A stretch of 64,000 nucleotides of DNA from Paramacrobiotus metropolitanus (lineage: Eukaryota > Tardigrada > Eutardigrada > Parachela > Macrobiotidae): NCBI RefSeq assembly GCF_019649055.1, contig NW_026570295.1, positions 248,001-312,000 of the forward strand, given 5' to 3'. The notes beneath the pieces were generated by a model. That model saw only the letters and a program-made list of their open reading frames with translations. It was not told the DNA's origin and did no database searches. This document shows, piece by piece, positions 12,501 through 24,749 of the stretch. Made by a program: the position numbers and the translations under genes. Positions within the stretch are counted from its first letter, which is position 1. Every line of letters begins with the position of its first letter.

Positions 12501-13308
12501 TATAGTTTGTTGGGGATGCTGCGCAGTTGGGCTTGACGGTTGTACGCTTCCCAGGCTTGAACGCTCTCTTATGACAGAAAACATGTCTTCTGTATTTAGG
12601 TTTTGATTCTACTTATTAGGACTGAAAAGCCTTCTACGTGCTTTAGCATTCGGTTTGCGCAGAAGTACAGAATTCAGGCGGAAATGAGTGAGTCACTAAC
12701 TGGTATTGGAATCCGTAATGTAAAATGCCTCTGTCCAACTGTAGCCTTGCGTAATGACATCCAAGACAGCGTGAATCGTTGATGGTCGGACATTGAAATG
12801 GTACGGCCCAATCGGTTCATCGGAGAAGCCCAGCGGATCGTACGACGAGCGAATCACCACGGGAATGTGCAGCGCACGACTGTACCAGCCCAGCTGATTG
12901 GAGCTCTCCGTGTCCGCCAAACCAATCAGCGCCAACGTCCCGTTTCTTAAGGCTCTACACACTGATCAGCACTCGCATTGAGACCATTCCATCTTTTCGA
13001 TTCTTCTACGACGAGGAAGTTAGGATATTTTACGCACCCGTGTTTGCATTATAGAAAGCGTCCTTAGCCGAGAAGAGACTAGTATCCACAGGTAAACCGC
13101 TTTGTAGAACTTTACTGATTTCCTGCACGTCGGCCGCTACACCAGCCAGATCATTCTTTTCGGCGAAAACGTCTGCAAATGATTATTATGAGAATCAAGA
13201 CACAATTTTTACGTATCCATCGGATTACGTACTGATGCGCTGTCCGTAACCGTGATGCCGAAATAAGGACCACCAGAGAGCGCAGATGGTAAACGACCAG
13301 GAAAGCAT
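9524..13308 (-). CDS. ionotropic glutamate receptor, copy B
   Basis: This is the second array member: 848 residues, 14 exons, the most compact copy. Exons: complement(join(9524..9715, 9859..9899, 9956..10399, 10587..10716, 10828..11142, 11276..11512, 11589..11678, 11762..11869, 11927..12073, 12132..12242, 12308..12567, 12701..12961, 13038..13172, 13233..13308)). The start is MLSWSFTICALWWSLF, a signal peptide. The ATD runs to about 396. S1 is 397-510 with the ligand arginine R490 (TTSDREQVVDF). M1 follows IFSFLRPFS. The pore is WFTIATLLQQGPNIEPR (Q589 at the Q/R/N site) and M3 is TYTAKLAAFLTI, where lysine replaces the usual asparagine. S2 carries IIGPKTMVGY before PCDT, so the amino-group acid is replaced by proline. 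M4 is followed by a tail of about 35 residues, longer than in C or D. Nothing is broken. Confidence 0.92.
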
Positions 13309-14097
13309 GACTAGCAGCTTTTCTAGCAGTGTTACCAGGAATGCATTTGTGCTGTTTTGAGTCTTTTGACAGCTAGTGCCGTATAAAGTATTCCTTACAC
13401 ACGTGTACAAAACTACTACTTGAATGAAAATCCTAACAATACGTTGGTGTAGCGTAATCATTAATGCCAAATTTTTAGGCTTTTGATAATTCTGCTCTGT
13501 GCCTAAGGGCGACCGCCATGCAGTACTGTACTTTCAGTATGCGAAATCTTACCACCTTAAAAGTTACACATAGGCTGGTACATTAAGTAAGACTACTTTG
13601 AGAAATTTACGATGGCTTTACTGATTTATTTGCTCTGTAATCGGTTGGATCGCCCTCAGCTACTGTTGTCCACGATAATCGATTCTGTGGTCTGTGCACA
13701 TCCATCGTTATAATTAATGGTAAAAGGATTCTCAATACATTCGACTGCGGTATAAGCGAGTTCGACAACCGACGGATTTATTTGATTTCTTAGTTGCATA
13801 ACCACTGAATTTTGCATGCTTCCAGAGCGTAGCATTTTCAGCACTGCTGAATGAAAAGAAAGCAGCGGAATTACAGGCGAATTTGTTCAATAACACGTTT
13901 ATCACAGTAATGAGCTATGTATGTTGGGGCGTTAATCTGGTCTAAGAACCGGCATCTCCATGGAAGTAGCGTCAGACGGTCGTTGGCGAGTCGTTCGGCG
14001 CAAAATAGTTTTACGTAGTTCTTCACTCGTTCCGGTTCTTCTTTCCGTGAGCAATACAGTCTGCATGGATATCTGCAAACCGGCAAATTACTAAACG
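13309..14097. other. spacer between iGluR C and iGluR B
   Basis: This 789-bp stretch holds the 5' flank of gene B and 3' flank of gene C. No gene, RNA or clear repeat was seen. A frame at 13871-14287 overlaps the last exon of gene C out of frame and is treated as a shadow. Confidence 0.6.
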
Positions 14098-17000
14098 TTA
14101 GGGAGTACCCAACGCTATCATTATTGTACGCACTTTGTAGGCTCTGAATTTCTTGTGGCAGCAGAGGTTTTGACAAATCGCAAAAACTAACGCGATAGCC
14201 AATCCGCCGGCTAGGATGATAAATAATCCCGTTAGCTGGCGCGGTGTTAAACGGTTCAACTCTTTGGCCTCCTAAACATTTGTGCAAAACGTACAGGAAT
14301 TGCTAACAACAACTGAGGCTCCAGATAAACATTACGAAAAAAAACTGTATTGATCTATCATGAGTAGTTATGTCTCCTTACTTTTTCCTCTTCCCTGTTT
14401 ATGGCTTTACAGTCTTCTGCTAAAAGAAAGCAATCAATATTGTTCGAGCATAGTAAGAGGATGGATCCATAGCACGAATTCTAATTACTAACGCTGGCTA
14501 AACCATGTAGCCTCAATTTCTCTCAATATGCCATTTTCATTCAGCTTAAGAATAGCCTCCGAGAACTTTTTCCGAAGCGGGGACCCCGAGCGCACCGCAA
14601 TAGCGTAGTCGGTGGCGAACAGCGGCAGTCCCACAATACGCGTATCGCAGGGCGGTCCACTGTTCGCGTAGTCGATCACCGTCTTTTGTGAGATGAACGC
14701 AAAATTTCCCTCTCGCACTTTGGTCACACCTTCCTGGACGTTTTTCACCGCGGTGTTGTACTGGATCATGAAGATCCGCATGCGTATGTAGGTATCTACA
14801 TCGCTGTTGGCAAAGAAATTAGCGGCCGCATGGTCACCGGTCAGTGTTCCATAGCGGATGTCGGTCTGGATGGCCAGATCGCGGATCGACTGGATGGGAG
14901 AGGTTAGACGATTGATGGTTAGAAACGCGGCTGCAACGATATGGTTTTTTTTGACTTCTATGTGGCGCTGTTTTCTCGATAGCAACACGGCATCCGTTAA
15001 TATTCCACAAGGTTCGGTTTCGTAAAATCAATATTAACGAATAGCTTAAATGCGTAATCGCTCACCATAAGTCCCGTTAATATCCTGGTCTCCTTGAAAC
15101 TTTTTTTTAAAAGGCATGGTTTTTCAGTAAAACCGATTATGGAAACGAATCTTCACGAAAATTAGTATTCACGTTTTCAATTTTAAAACACATTTACAAC
15201 ACGAGTCGCACACATTTTAAAACTCTTTTTTAACTTCAGTAAAAGGCTGTGCAAAATGGTCCTAGTATTATGGTAATAGGCAATTGATACCGATGCTATG
15301 TACCGGACCATTTCACTTAACAAATCCAAATGCGTTGTACATGTATACGGTAATTATCGTCAACCTACCCAGGTTAGCGGTGTATGTTTGGCTGATAATC
15401 AGTACCCAAACAAACCACGCGGCAACGGCAATTTTCGTCGCCATCGACCGGGGTCCGATGTTGGGGCCTTGTTGCAGCAACGTAGCAAGAGTAAACCACT
15501 ACAAAAATAAACATATACGGCGGACGATCATAAAGCAGCTGTTGCACCTATTTTGTACCAAAGACTCCTCGGACGTAAACTCATTGGTGACACCCTCCGC
15601 CTCATCGGGATCGGGATGCTCGGCATGATGCCACTCCGAGGGCCCGATGCGGCCGACGAAGAAAATGACCACATACGTGCCCAGGATCGCCAAGATAATG
15701 GCCAGCCACAAATTCCTCGAGAAAGGCAATAAAAAGCTGAAAATATCCTGCGGCTCCTGTTGTTCTTTCTTCATTAGCACTAAGTAGTCATCGTGTAAGA
15801 AAGGGATGGTGAAATCCACAACGGCCGCCCGATCCGACGTGACACTCAAATCCCCAATGGCCAAATCCGCTTCCTGTGTTACACACTGTCTTTAAGAAAA
15901 CTCCATTTATGCTATTGTAAGGTGCTACAAAATGTGACCTTTCGCAATATTTCCCCAATCGCCCCGGTCCAGGACCCGTTGATCTTGGATCCGTAGTAAC
16001 TTTTCGTCTTGCCAGTATGGAGTTTGAGGGACAGATTCGTTACGGCTCCTAATTCGCGCACAAAATCGGCAATGTATCCCACAAAGCACTCAGCGGGATG
16101 GGAAGGTGTTGGGGTTTTGTTCTCGTACTCGGTCGAGTTACAGGGGACCGTCATAAGAAATCGGGGAGCCTAGTAAAGAAAAAGGCGTTTACTGAATGTC
16201 GCTGCATCTTCAGCAGCGCGAAAAGCATATTAACCGTTATTCCAATAACTCGTAACGGGAGGTTGTCACTTTCGTCTTTGGAGTTTTGAAATTGCGTTCC
16301 ACTAACATCGCTCCAGATTCCTTTCTGTACAGTATAAATTCGATACTTACCCGGTAGTAGTAAAATAATACTAGTGCAGTTCATATAACACTTTATCAGC
16401 TTAACCGTGGGATTTGCGACGATTAAACGTACCTTCACAAATCTCCCGCCCTTGTTCATCTCCATAATGTCGAGTTTGTAATTTTTCCGATTGCCAAATT
16501 TATCGAATTCCAGCTTTCCAGTTAAGCCAGTATACTGATACTGCAATAAACATAAGAACGGAAATTTCGCGAAGTTGTTGACCCATTAGAATTGCCGGTG
16601 TTACATTTTGTAGCAGCTGACGAGTAGCATCTCCATTTTCCCAGACGTCAAACGGTGTGGCAGTGCAGTTGATGGATCGACTCGGCAGAAGGCTGGCATT
16701 GGCTGACAATGCCGTAGCGACAAAGCTGATAGCGTCAAACGCCAGTGCATCTTCTGTCTGCAGAAAGATCCTGTAATTGATCAGGAAACGACGCGGCCAA
16801 AACCGTAAACTTCTACAACACTTCGCTAGAATTATTTTTTTATAACTTTATTATAAAGGCGTTTACCGTGGCGATATTGCTTCCACGGATGGTTTTCTGC
16901 GTCTCCGCGTCTTGTATCATCGACAGTGCTGTCAGATTGTTGTAGGTCGAGTAGAGTGTTTGAAAATTGGCCACTTCGAAGTCCTGATAAACAAAATTAA

Positions 17001-18747
17001 AATTGACAGCATCCTTTGCTTTTTATGGTCATTGGCCCGTGCACTCTTACCAGCGATACAAGAATAAAATGGAAATAGCGTTCGCGCACGGCGATGCTGT
17101 TGAGGAACTCGTTAATTAACCGCACCGACATCTGTGCCGGTAAGTCCAGGATCATATGCCATGGCTGAATGGGCACCCGCAGTACCGTTGATGTTATATA
17201 ATCCACAGCGTGTGCCACGGAATGTATTTGGTAAAATGTGGCATACAACCGACTAGGGTTGCTGTTTGCTTTGGCGTGCTTCACGTATACTTCCCAGGCT
17301 TGATCGCTTTCTGTTGGAAATGCAACGCATCACACCACAGTTGATTACCACCGCTCCTCCTCAAGCTCTGTTTGGCTAAATCTCGAATGAAATTGAGACA
17401 GTTTTAACTGTAATTGCACTCGTGTTCTGGCTACGCGACAAGTCGTCGCGAGACATTTGGTTTTACGGACATTTCGTTTAAGGACAACTCGTTTTCATGG
17501 CAAATAGCCATATGACTATTTGTTGCCATAAACCAGTCGATTATTTTTCCACTCCCCAAAAGTCGCGCTATCAAATGCCGCACAACAAAACGAGTGCAAA
17601 ACGAGTTGTCTCAAAACAAATTAGCGGCTGCGACGAAAAACGTGTGGTTAAATGTCTCACGACGAAATGTCCCGCGACCACTTGGGCTGTCACGCCTGTT
17701 CTACTGCGTAATGAGGGTGCACATGTGAATCCGGAAAAACCGTCCACCGGTTAATAAAAAAAACGTCCGGCGAAAATTTCGCCTTATCTAATGATTTGCA
17801 CTTCTCGATCTTATGAACAGAGCGGAAGTCGATTTCGACCCGGACGGTTTTTCACGAGTTATATTTGTATGGAGACGGTTTTACCGGGCTACATACTGTG
17901 CACACAAATATAAATCCGGCAAAACCGTCCCGGTCGAAATCGACGTTCGTTCAGTTCACAAGATCGTGAAGTGCACAAAATTCAACTGGCAAAATTTACA
18001 CTTGAACGCTTCTTTTTAACTGCCAGACGATTTTTCCCGCATGTAAGCAAAAGCGTCCCAGTGGTTTTGCCGGTTACGTTAAATTACGAACTTGTATTGG
18101 TGTCAGTAATGTAGAACGCTTCCGTCCAGTTGTATCCGTGCGAGATAATATCCAGAACAGCAAAGATTGTCTGCGGGTGAATGTCGAAATGATACGATCC
18201 GTGGGGGGGATCGGCGAGGGTGTCGGCATAACTGATCTGCGTATGCGACGAGCGAATGACAGAGGGGATGTGCAGAGCTCGACTGTACCAGCGCAGCTGA
18301 TTGGAGCTCTCCGCATCAGCCAATCCAATTAGCGCCAATGTCCCGTTTCGAAAGGCTTTACAAACTACGACAGATTCTGTTAAGCTGACTGTCAACCGCG
18401 ATGTGTAACGGTATTTCTCGTGAAATAGCAGAACTTGATATCTAGCTGTAAAACCGTGCAGTCTCACCAGCGTGGGCATTATAAAAGAGATCACTGTCCG
18501 AAAATGGACTGACATCAATTTGTAAGTCGCTCTTTAGGGTTTTCTGGTGAATCTTTGCCGAGACAGATGCGATTTTCGATACCTGATTTTTTTCGGTGAA
18601 AATACCTACAGGAGAGTTTACAATGGTTTTTACAAATATTATTGCAAAGTCAGTTATCATAGTTCGCTTACTGATGCGCTCTCCATGTCCGTGATTCCAG
18701 CACCAGATTAAGCACAAGCTGAGCGTGATAATACACCGGATGAGCAT
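14098..18747 (-). CDS. ionotropic glutamate receptor, copy C
   Basis: This is the third array member: 845 residues, 14 exons: complement(join(14098..14271, 14382..14416, 14493..14930, 15369..15498, 15559..15873, 15939..16169, 16235..16324, 16433..16540, 16605..16757, 16867..16983, 17051..17310, 18092..18364, 18468..18605, 18672..18747)). The signal peptide is MLIRCIITLSLCLIWCW. The ATD runs to about 405. S1 arginine is R497 (VTSDRAAVVDF). The pore is WFTLATLLQQGPNIGPR (Q596) and M3 is intact as TYTANLAAFLTI. The S2 acidic position is glutamine (FISQKTVIDY before PCDT), where the other copies have proline. Donors GTTAGT (exon ending 14493) and GTTAAT (exon ending 16235) are weak but forced by phase. 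The intron 17311-18091 is swollen by two foldback elements. Confidence 0.9.
15298..15320. mobile_element. fragment resembling the end of the TTAA palindromic MITE
   Basis: The segment starting ATGTACCGGACC and ending CACTTAA matches the right terminus of the 677-bp element (ATGTACCGGGCC to CCCTTAA) with about four differences. No convincing second end was found, so it is a solo relic at best. It is in an intron of iGluR C. Confidence 0.4.
17445..17678. mobile_element. imperfect foldback element 1 in iGluR C intron
   Basis: The left part (from GTCGCGAGACATTT) and right part (ending AAATGTCCCGCGAC) are inverted, imperfect copies. An inner pair, GACAACTCGTTTT and AAAACGAGTTGTC, is also inverted. 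Near the middle sits a smaller palindrome built on ATGGCAAATAG (from 17497). No coding potential. It looks like a decayed non-autonomous transposon. Confidence 0.65.
17725..18077. mobile_element. foldback element 2 in iGluR C intron
   Basis: Two arms of about 72 bp (17797-17868 and 17904-17975) are reverse complements with roughly ten mismatches, separated by a 35-nt loop. Weaker inverted similarity extends outward to GTGAATCCGGAAAAACC at 17725 and GGTTTTGCCGGTTAC at 18063-18077, which look like terminal repeats. It ends only 14 bp from the donor of the neighbouring exon (18092). No transposase. Confidence 0.7.
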
Positions 18748-19380
18748 AACGAACCATCACTATACCGTTTAAATGGCTCAAGTGTTCTCCAGAATATGTA
18801 CTATGATGGCCCAACGCACCGCCAGCGCAAACAACAATGTGCGCATGATTTTTGCTACAATATGTGAACCGACGACTTTAGAAGTGTTTTTCTAGCTCGA
18901 GGGCGAAACGTGCCATTTGCTTCCGTGAACATCAAATACCACGTTATTGTCCATAAATCATATAATCCGTATAACCGCCACATTCATTCTTTTCACTGAG
19001 AGTCTTTAATTTCCAACCCAAAACCATATGATGAAAGTGCACAATTACAGGAATAATAGCGTTTAGATACAATACAACTCCAGTAATTAATTTTGTAAAA
19101 TTTGGACTATGCGCAATGAATCACAGATTTTGCCGGTTCGATGCCGGTACGATGCTACCGCTAGTGCTGCCTCTCGTTGTTTATTCTTCTTCCCTGTGGG
19201 GACGATTGTTGGCGGAACCATTTCGCACTTTGGTTGCGGCTCTCCGTGGACCTTTATAAGTTCCAAATATCCTGGGTCGCTTTCGCGTGAGTAGGACACG
19301 ATCCATCGAAATCTGCAAAAAAGGAAGTCATAATCTCATAATAATCATAATATGCATCCCAGTTAGATTTAAGGAACTTA
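18748..19380. other. spacer between iGluR D and iGluR C
   Basis: This is a 633-bp AT-rich spacer holding the 5' flank of gene C and 3' flank of gene D. Apart from a minus-strand AATAAA at 19180-19185 nothing was recognised. Confidence 0.6.
19180..19185 (-). promoter_or_regulatory. possible poly(A) signal of iGluR D
   Basis: A minus-strand AATAAA lies about 200 nt beyond the gene D stop codon. Position and match only. Confidence 0.35.
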
Positions 19381-22300
19381 TCATACTCTGTGTTTTCGAA
19401 ATTTTTCTCGACCCCGGTACAAGAATTCAGCAATGGCCACAATCATGGCAATAGTTAGTCCTGCGGAAAGTATGATGAACAGGCCGAACATTTGGTTGGG
19501 ACTAATTTTGCTTAATTCATTGGGATCCTAACAGCAACACATCGTCAATAAAAGCGCTCAGTCGAAGTAAATATTTTATTAAAACACAACTACTCGTAAA
19601 ATTTAAGTACAAGGATGTGGCAACGTCAAATTAAATTTGACCTTACCGCTTGTTCTTTTTGTTCAATGCGACACTGTTCTGCAGCAAAAAATAAGCATGG
19701 TAAAATTTTGCAAACTGCGAGCGTTAGTAAAACTGAAAAGTGAAAAAATTGACTGACTTTGATTAAACCACATTGCTTCCAGTTCCTTCAGTATGCCGTT
19801 GTCATTCAGAGTGAGAATTGCTTCGGTTAAGGTTTTTCTTAGCGGTGCTCCCGAACGCACGGCAATACCGTACAAGGAATTAAACAACGGCAGTCCGATG
19901 ATGCGTGTATCGCAGGGATAACCGTTATTGGCATACTCCAGTACGGTCCGCGGGCCGATGAAAGCGTAACCACCCTGGCGCACCCGCTGCAAACCCTCCG
20001 CAACGGACTTCACCTTACTGTTGTGCTCCTTCATATTGAGGCTCATCCGCTGGAAGACATCCTGTTTGGCGTGTTTGAAGAAGTATTCGGACGCCTGATC
20101 GGCTTCCAGCACGCCGTAGTCAATGTCGATCTGGTTCGCCAGTTCTTCGATGGCCTGGATGGGCGTCTGCATGCGGTCAATGGTGAAGTATGCAGCTACA
20201 ATGTAAAAATGGCGTAGCAATACTGAACTGTACAGAGTATAGTTTTGCTAACAAATTTAAAAGTCCACAACGTTCATCAGATCCACAAACATTTAGTTAT
20301 GATTTTGCTGCTTATTACTCTTGTACGCTATACGGTGTCACAGTTTATGTACTTTGTACAGTACTTCTTTTCCGTCCAATAGCAACACTTCACAATTTAA
20401 GAATATTCCGTATTCGGCGTTATTCGCCACTTATTATTGCTAAATGAGCAACCAAGTAATTCGGCGTTTAAGCGAGGCGCACGCATGTGCAGCTTTAGCG
20501 CAACAACCGCTTTCCTGAGAAGTTCGAGGAAAACGTTTTATCGTGTGATCGAAATCTTTTACGATACAAGTTTTGGGCACGCGGTCCGGGTCTGGCGGTG
20601 CGACGAAATTACGGGTCATAATGCCCTTATTACGGGTCACGTTGAAGCGTTTGTTAAATCACAGGCCCTTATTACGGGTCACGTTGAAGCGTTTGTTAAA
20701 CCACAGTTAACGCTTTATCGCAGGTAACGCTCTAGTTTTCCTCATTTTTTTACTGGCGGATACAGGTTTTAAAACGCGGGTGATTTCCTTCAACAATATA
20801 CCTACCTAATGCAGCAGTGTAGCTTTGGCTGACGATAAGCGCCCAAATAAACCATGATCCAACGGCAATTTTCGTGGCTATGGAACCGGGCTTGATATTG
20901 GGTCCTTGTTGTAACAGCGTGGATAGAGCCAGCCACTACAAAGTGTGGAAGGTAACGATTGCAGTGCTACCGACTGCGTAATTGGCATATGATGGATGAA
21001 GCACGTAAAGCTTACCAATGCTTCTTCCACAGTAAAATCATTCCTTAGCACTTGCGACTGGTCAGGATCGCAGGCATTGATATGATACCACTCCGACGAG
21101 GTGATACGGCCCACAAACACAATGACCACGAATGTCCCCATCAGCGCCAACAGAATCGATAGCCACAACGTTAAAGAAAAGGCCTCCAAAAAACCGAACA
21201 TTCCCTTCTTTTTCTCGCCTTCCTGTTTCATAAGGATGACGTAGTCATCGCTGATAAAGGGAATCGTGAAGTCTACAACTTCAGCACGCTCGGAGAGGAT
21301 GCTTAGGTCGCCCAGCGCGAAATCAGCTTCCTAATAACCAACAAGATTACAACTTGTGACAATGCATGTACATTCGAGATTGTTATGAAGGTCGCTGGAA
21401 CTAATTTTCCTTGGCTATGAACTGCATAAAAACTAAGAAGGAGTAGTGCTCCGAAAAATACGGTTGCAGGTTATGCAGTGCTGCGCTGACCTTTCGCAGC
21501 ACTTCGCCCACAGCCCCAGTCCAAGTGCCGTCAATTTTATTCCCATAGAAATATTTGTCTGTACTGTGGTGCAGCACCATCGAACGGTTGGTTAGGGTTT
21601 TCAGATACTGCAGGAAATCCACAGTGTAGCCGACGTAACATTCATCGGAGCGGTTTGATACCGAACTTAGCCGTTCTTGGTTCCGATACCGCGTCGAATT
21701 GCAGGGGACGATCATTAGAAATCTGTCCGTCTTGTAAACAAACAGCGTACGTAAATAAAATACAACAATATTTTTTGCATTAAGTTTTTCAAAGGGGGTT
21801 TCCCGCACTGGGTTGATCCTTGCCTAGGTGCAATCTTCGCTACGTACATATAGATGCAGTAAACTAACCCAGTGTTGCCATTTTTAAATAATCTTATTAC
21901 ATAAATAACATAATCACTTACAAGCATGCCAACGACCCGTAGTGACCGGCTGTCACTAGTATCTGAACGGTTGAAGAACTGCAAACCATGCGTATCGTTC
22001 CACGTCCCTCTCTGTAAGCAGGAATACTATGCGTAGGCTTCATAGTACCATATTATTCATAGGCTTTATGATGGCAGAGCCAACACAAATAAAAGTTCAG
22101 TTACGCTAAATAAAAGTAACGTAAAGTAGCAACTGGTGACTATTTAAATAATAAGCAGCTATTTCATATAATAAAATGAAATGAATTTCATACATCTATA
22201 AGGCTAAAAAGAAATCGTTTCACGAGATACTCATCAGCCACATCTGCAATACCTGTGTTAGATTTCCTTGTCCATTTCTCATCTCCATAATGGTGAACTC

Positions 22301-24749
22301 GTAGTTTCTTCGATTTCCAGACCGGTCAAACTCGACATTTCCCGTCAGTCCAGAGTATTTAGTCTGTAATGTTGAATATTTTATGCTGAAAATAATGTAG
22401 GAACAAACGCCATCAAAATCTCGTTACCGTACAAGACAAATCGGCATTAACGTGCTTACGCTTTGCAGCCATTGACGAACTAGCTTCCCGTCCGCCCAAG
22501 CGTCGTACGGTCTAGCCCGGCAATCCACGGATTTGGTTGGCATCACAGTGGACTTTTCGGACAGCGCCGCTGTAACAAAGTTAATGGCGTCGGACGCCAG
22601 TGCATCCGCCGTCTGAAATAAGAAAGGCCAGTCCGCCATAAATACTTTCACTCCATCGGCGCAACTTCCGCTCCCGACGTACCGTTTTAATATGGTTATC
22701 CGACATCTTGTTGTCAAACAACTTCGGGACCATCGACAGTGCCGTGACACTGCTGTACGTTGTGCGTAGAACGAGCAAATCGATGGCTTCGAAATCCTTG
22801 CAAAGACGAAATCCGGTATTTATGAGACGATATATGTATGTACTGTATACGAAGCTTCGAAAGCAGTTATAGTTACCAGTGCTGCGAAAACAAAATGAAA
22901 ATGTCGCTCTCGGACGGCGGCATTATTGAGCAGGGACTTTAGTAAATTCATGGCGGATGCCGCCGGCATATCGAAGATAATATGCCAGTCTTTACTGGCC
23001 TCCTTCTTCAGCGTCCGCAAAATCGTCGATGTCATGTACTTCACGGCTTCCGGTATGGACTTCATTTCGAAAAACGTAGGGGAAAAATTGGCCACCAGTT
23101 TGCGTTGTTTCGCGTGTTCCTGGTAGACTTCCCAGGCTTGATCACTTTCTTTGTATAATTATGAAAAAAAACAATTATAAAACGAACAAAAATGTACACG
23201 AGTTTATCATTCTTTATACCATAATAAGCGAGCCGGCGACTAACTAAACTATACAGTAGCCGCTATTATGCCGAATATTCTGGACGGTTCATACTTCATT
23301 AAGTCATGGTACTGTGTGTTTTATGCCAGTCAACCAGCACACTTCTTAAATTCGATATAATAATTATAAATTTGTTTTATATATAAAAACTATATATAAG
23401 TTCGTCGTCAGCTGTAATATTGTTGGTGCAAAAAATTATACATCAGTTGCTAAATTTTTCCCACTAACTGGAGTTGGAATCGGTGATAAAAAAGACTTCG
23501 GTCCAGTTGTGGCCCTGCGTTATAATATCCATCACCGCGCGGATGGTCGAAGGTTGGACGTTGAAGTGGTAGGCTCCGTCGGGTGTTTGGGCCATCGCGT
23601 AGGAATAATTCAGCTGGTCGTACGAAGAGCGCATCATCACCGGCACGTGCAGCGCCCGACTGAACCATCGCAGCTGGGTGGAGCTCTCCGTGTCGGCTAG
23701 ACCAATCAGGGCTAATCTCCCGCTTTTCACAGCCCTACAAACTGTCCTCGGACGGTTATTCAATTGCAGCTGTCACTCGCGCAAGTACACTGTTTTTATG
23801 AACTTTCTCACAGCTGATTCTTTATTTCCCACTTGAAGAACTATACAGGAAAAAATCCGTTTGTGGTAAAAAAAAGGATTTGTCAAAAATTTTCGCGGGA
23901 TTTAGGTAAAAGGCAAAGCAGATCACACTGCCCTACACCGGCTTCATGCGCCTGAAATCCTTTAAATTTATTATCTTCGTAAGATTTGCAAGTAAGCAGA
24001 TCGATTAGACAGCTTTTTTCTCGGGAATACCAGGGCACCCTGGAGAAAGTCATTCATTGTCAGTACGATTAAGCGATACGCGTGTTAAAAACGACGTTTT
24101 GCGCCTCCCAGGCAGGGGAAATTGTGATACAGTGTTAATGCGGGTATGTCAAATTGATTAATATATTCAGAAAGTTACGACTACTGCCGTTAGTTGGTAG
24201 GCATTTCCGGAAGCATAGTTTGTATGCTTTTGAATTTCATAAAAAGCAAATTACAGGTATATAATAAATTTATGAAAATTAGCTTTCACATGTGTACTTA
24301 AATTAACTTATAAGATTCAAAATTAGCATTTATGTAATTATTGTTAATTCTGCTTTCGAGGGCAAGCCTTTGGTTTCACAGCTTTCGACGGAAATTGTGC
24401 GTAGAAAAACACCGTATTAACATACCAGCATTGGCATTGTAAAAGAGATCATTAGGTGAGAAAGGATTTACATCCACAATTAATGTACTCGTCGACGCAT
24501 TCTTCGGCGTCGTCATATTCTCCGGCAAGTATCTTCGAACTGCAGCCAGTTTATCCCTCTCAGCAAAAATACCTGTAATTCACACAAGAATACCGTCATA
24601 TGAATCTGACAGCCAGTTTCCGGGTAAAACAGTCCATTGATCATAAATTTGGATGTATAAACATGTACGTAACTGATTTGCGCTGCCTGTCCATAACTCC
24701 AGAAACAGATTATCCCCAGCGTATAAAAAGTATAAAATGGGATGTACAT
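19381..24749 (-). CDS. ionotropic glutamate receptor, copy D
   Basis: This is the fourth array member: 845 residues, 14 exons: complement(join(19381..19527, 19647..19678, 19758..20195, 20806..20935, 21016..21330, 21491..21730, 21922..22011, 22253..22363, 22460..22612, 22683..22796, 22877..23148, 23469..23741, 24426..24572, 24674..24749)). The signal peptide starts MYIPFYTFYTLG. The ATD runs to about 412. S1 keeps R507 (ILSERAEVVDF). The pore, WLALSTLLQQGPNIKPG, keeps QQG (Q606) but changes the following EPR to KPG. M3 reads SYTAALAAYFTI, so the near-universal gate motif SYTANLAAF is changed at N and F. This is the most diverged gate of the five. The S2 acidic position is proline (FIGPRTVLEY). 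The protein ends eight residues after the YRGREKF stretch that follows M4 (KHRV stop), the shortest tail. Frames are intact, so it is probably functional, perhaps with altered gating. Confidence 0.9.
20623..20706. repeat. 42-bp tandem duplication in iGluR D intron
   Basis: Two adjacent 42-bp copies (20623-20664 and 20665-20706), each beginning GCCCTTATTACGGGTCACGT, differ at a single base. A partial copy (ATTACGGGTCATAATGCCC) precedes them. They lie in the intron between the S2 exon and the pore exon. The near identity implies recent duplication. Confidence 0.85.

Noticed and set aside
13871-14287. 138-codon minus-strand frame
   Set aside because: It overlaps the M4 exon of iGluR C in another frame. 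The frame giving the M4 helix ends at 14098 and matches the paralogues.
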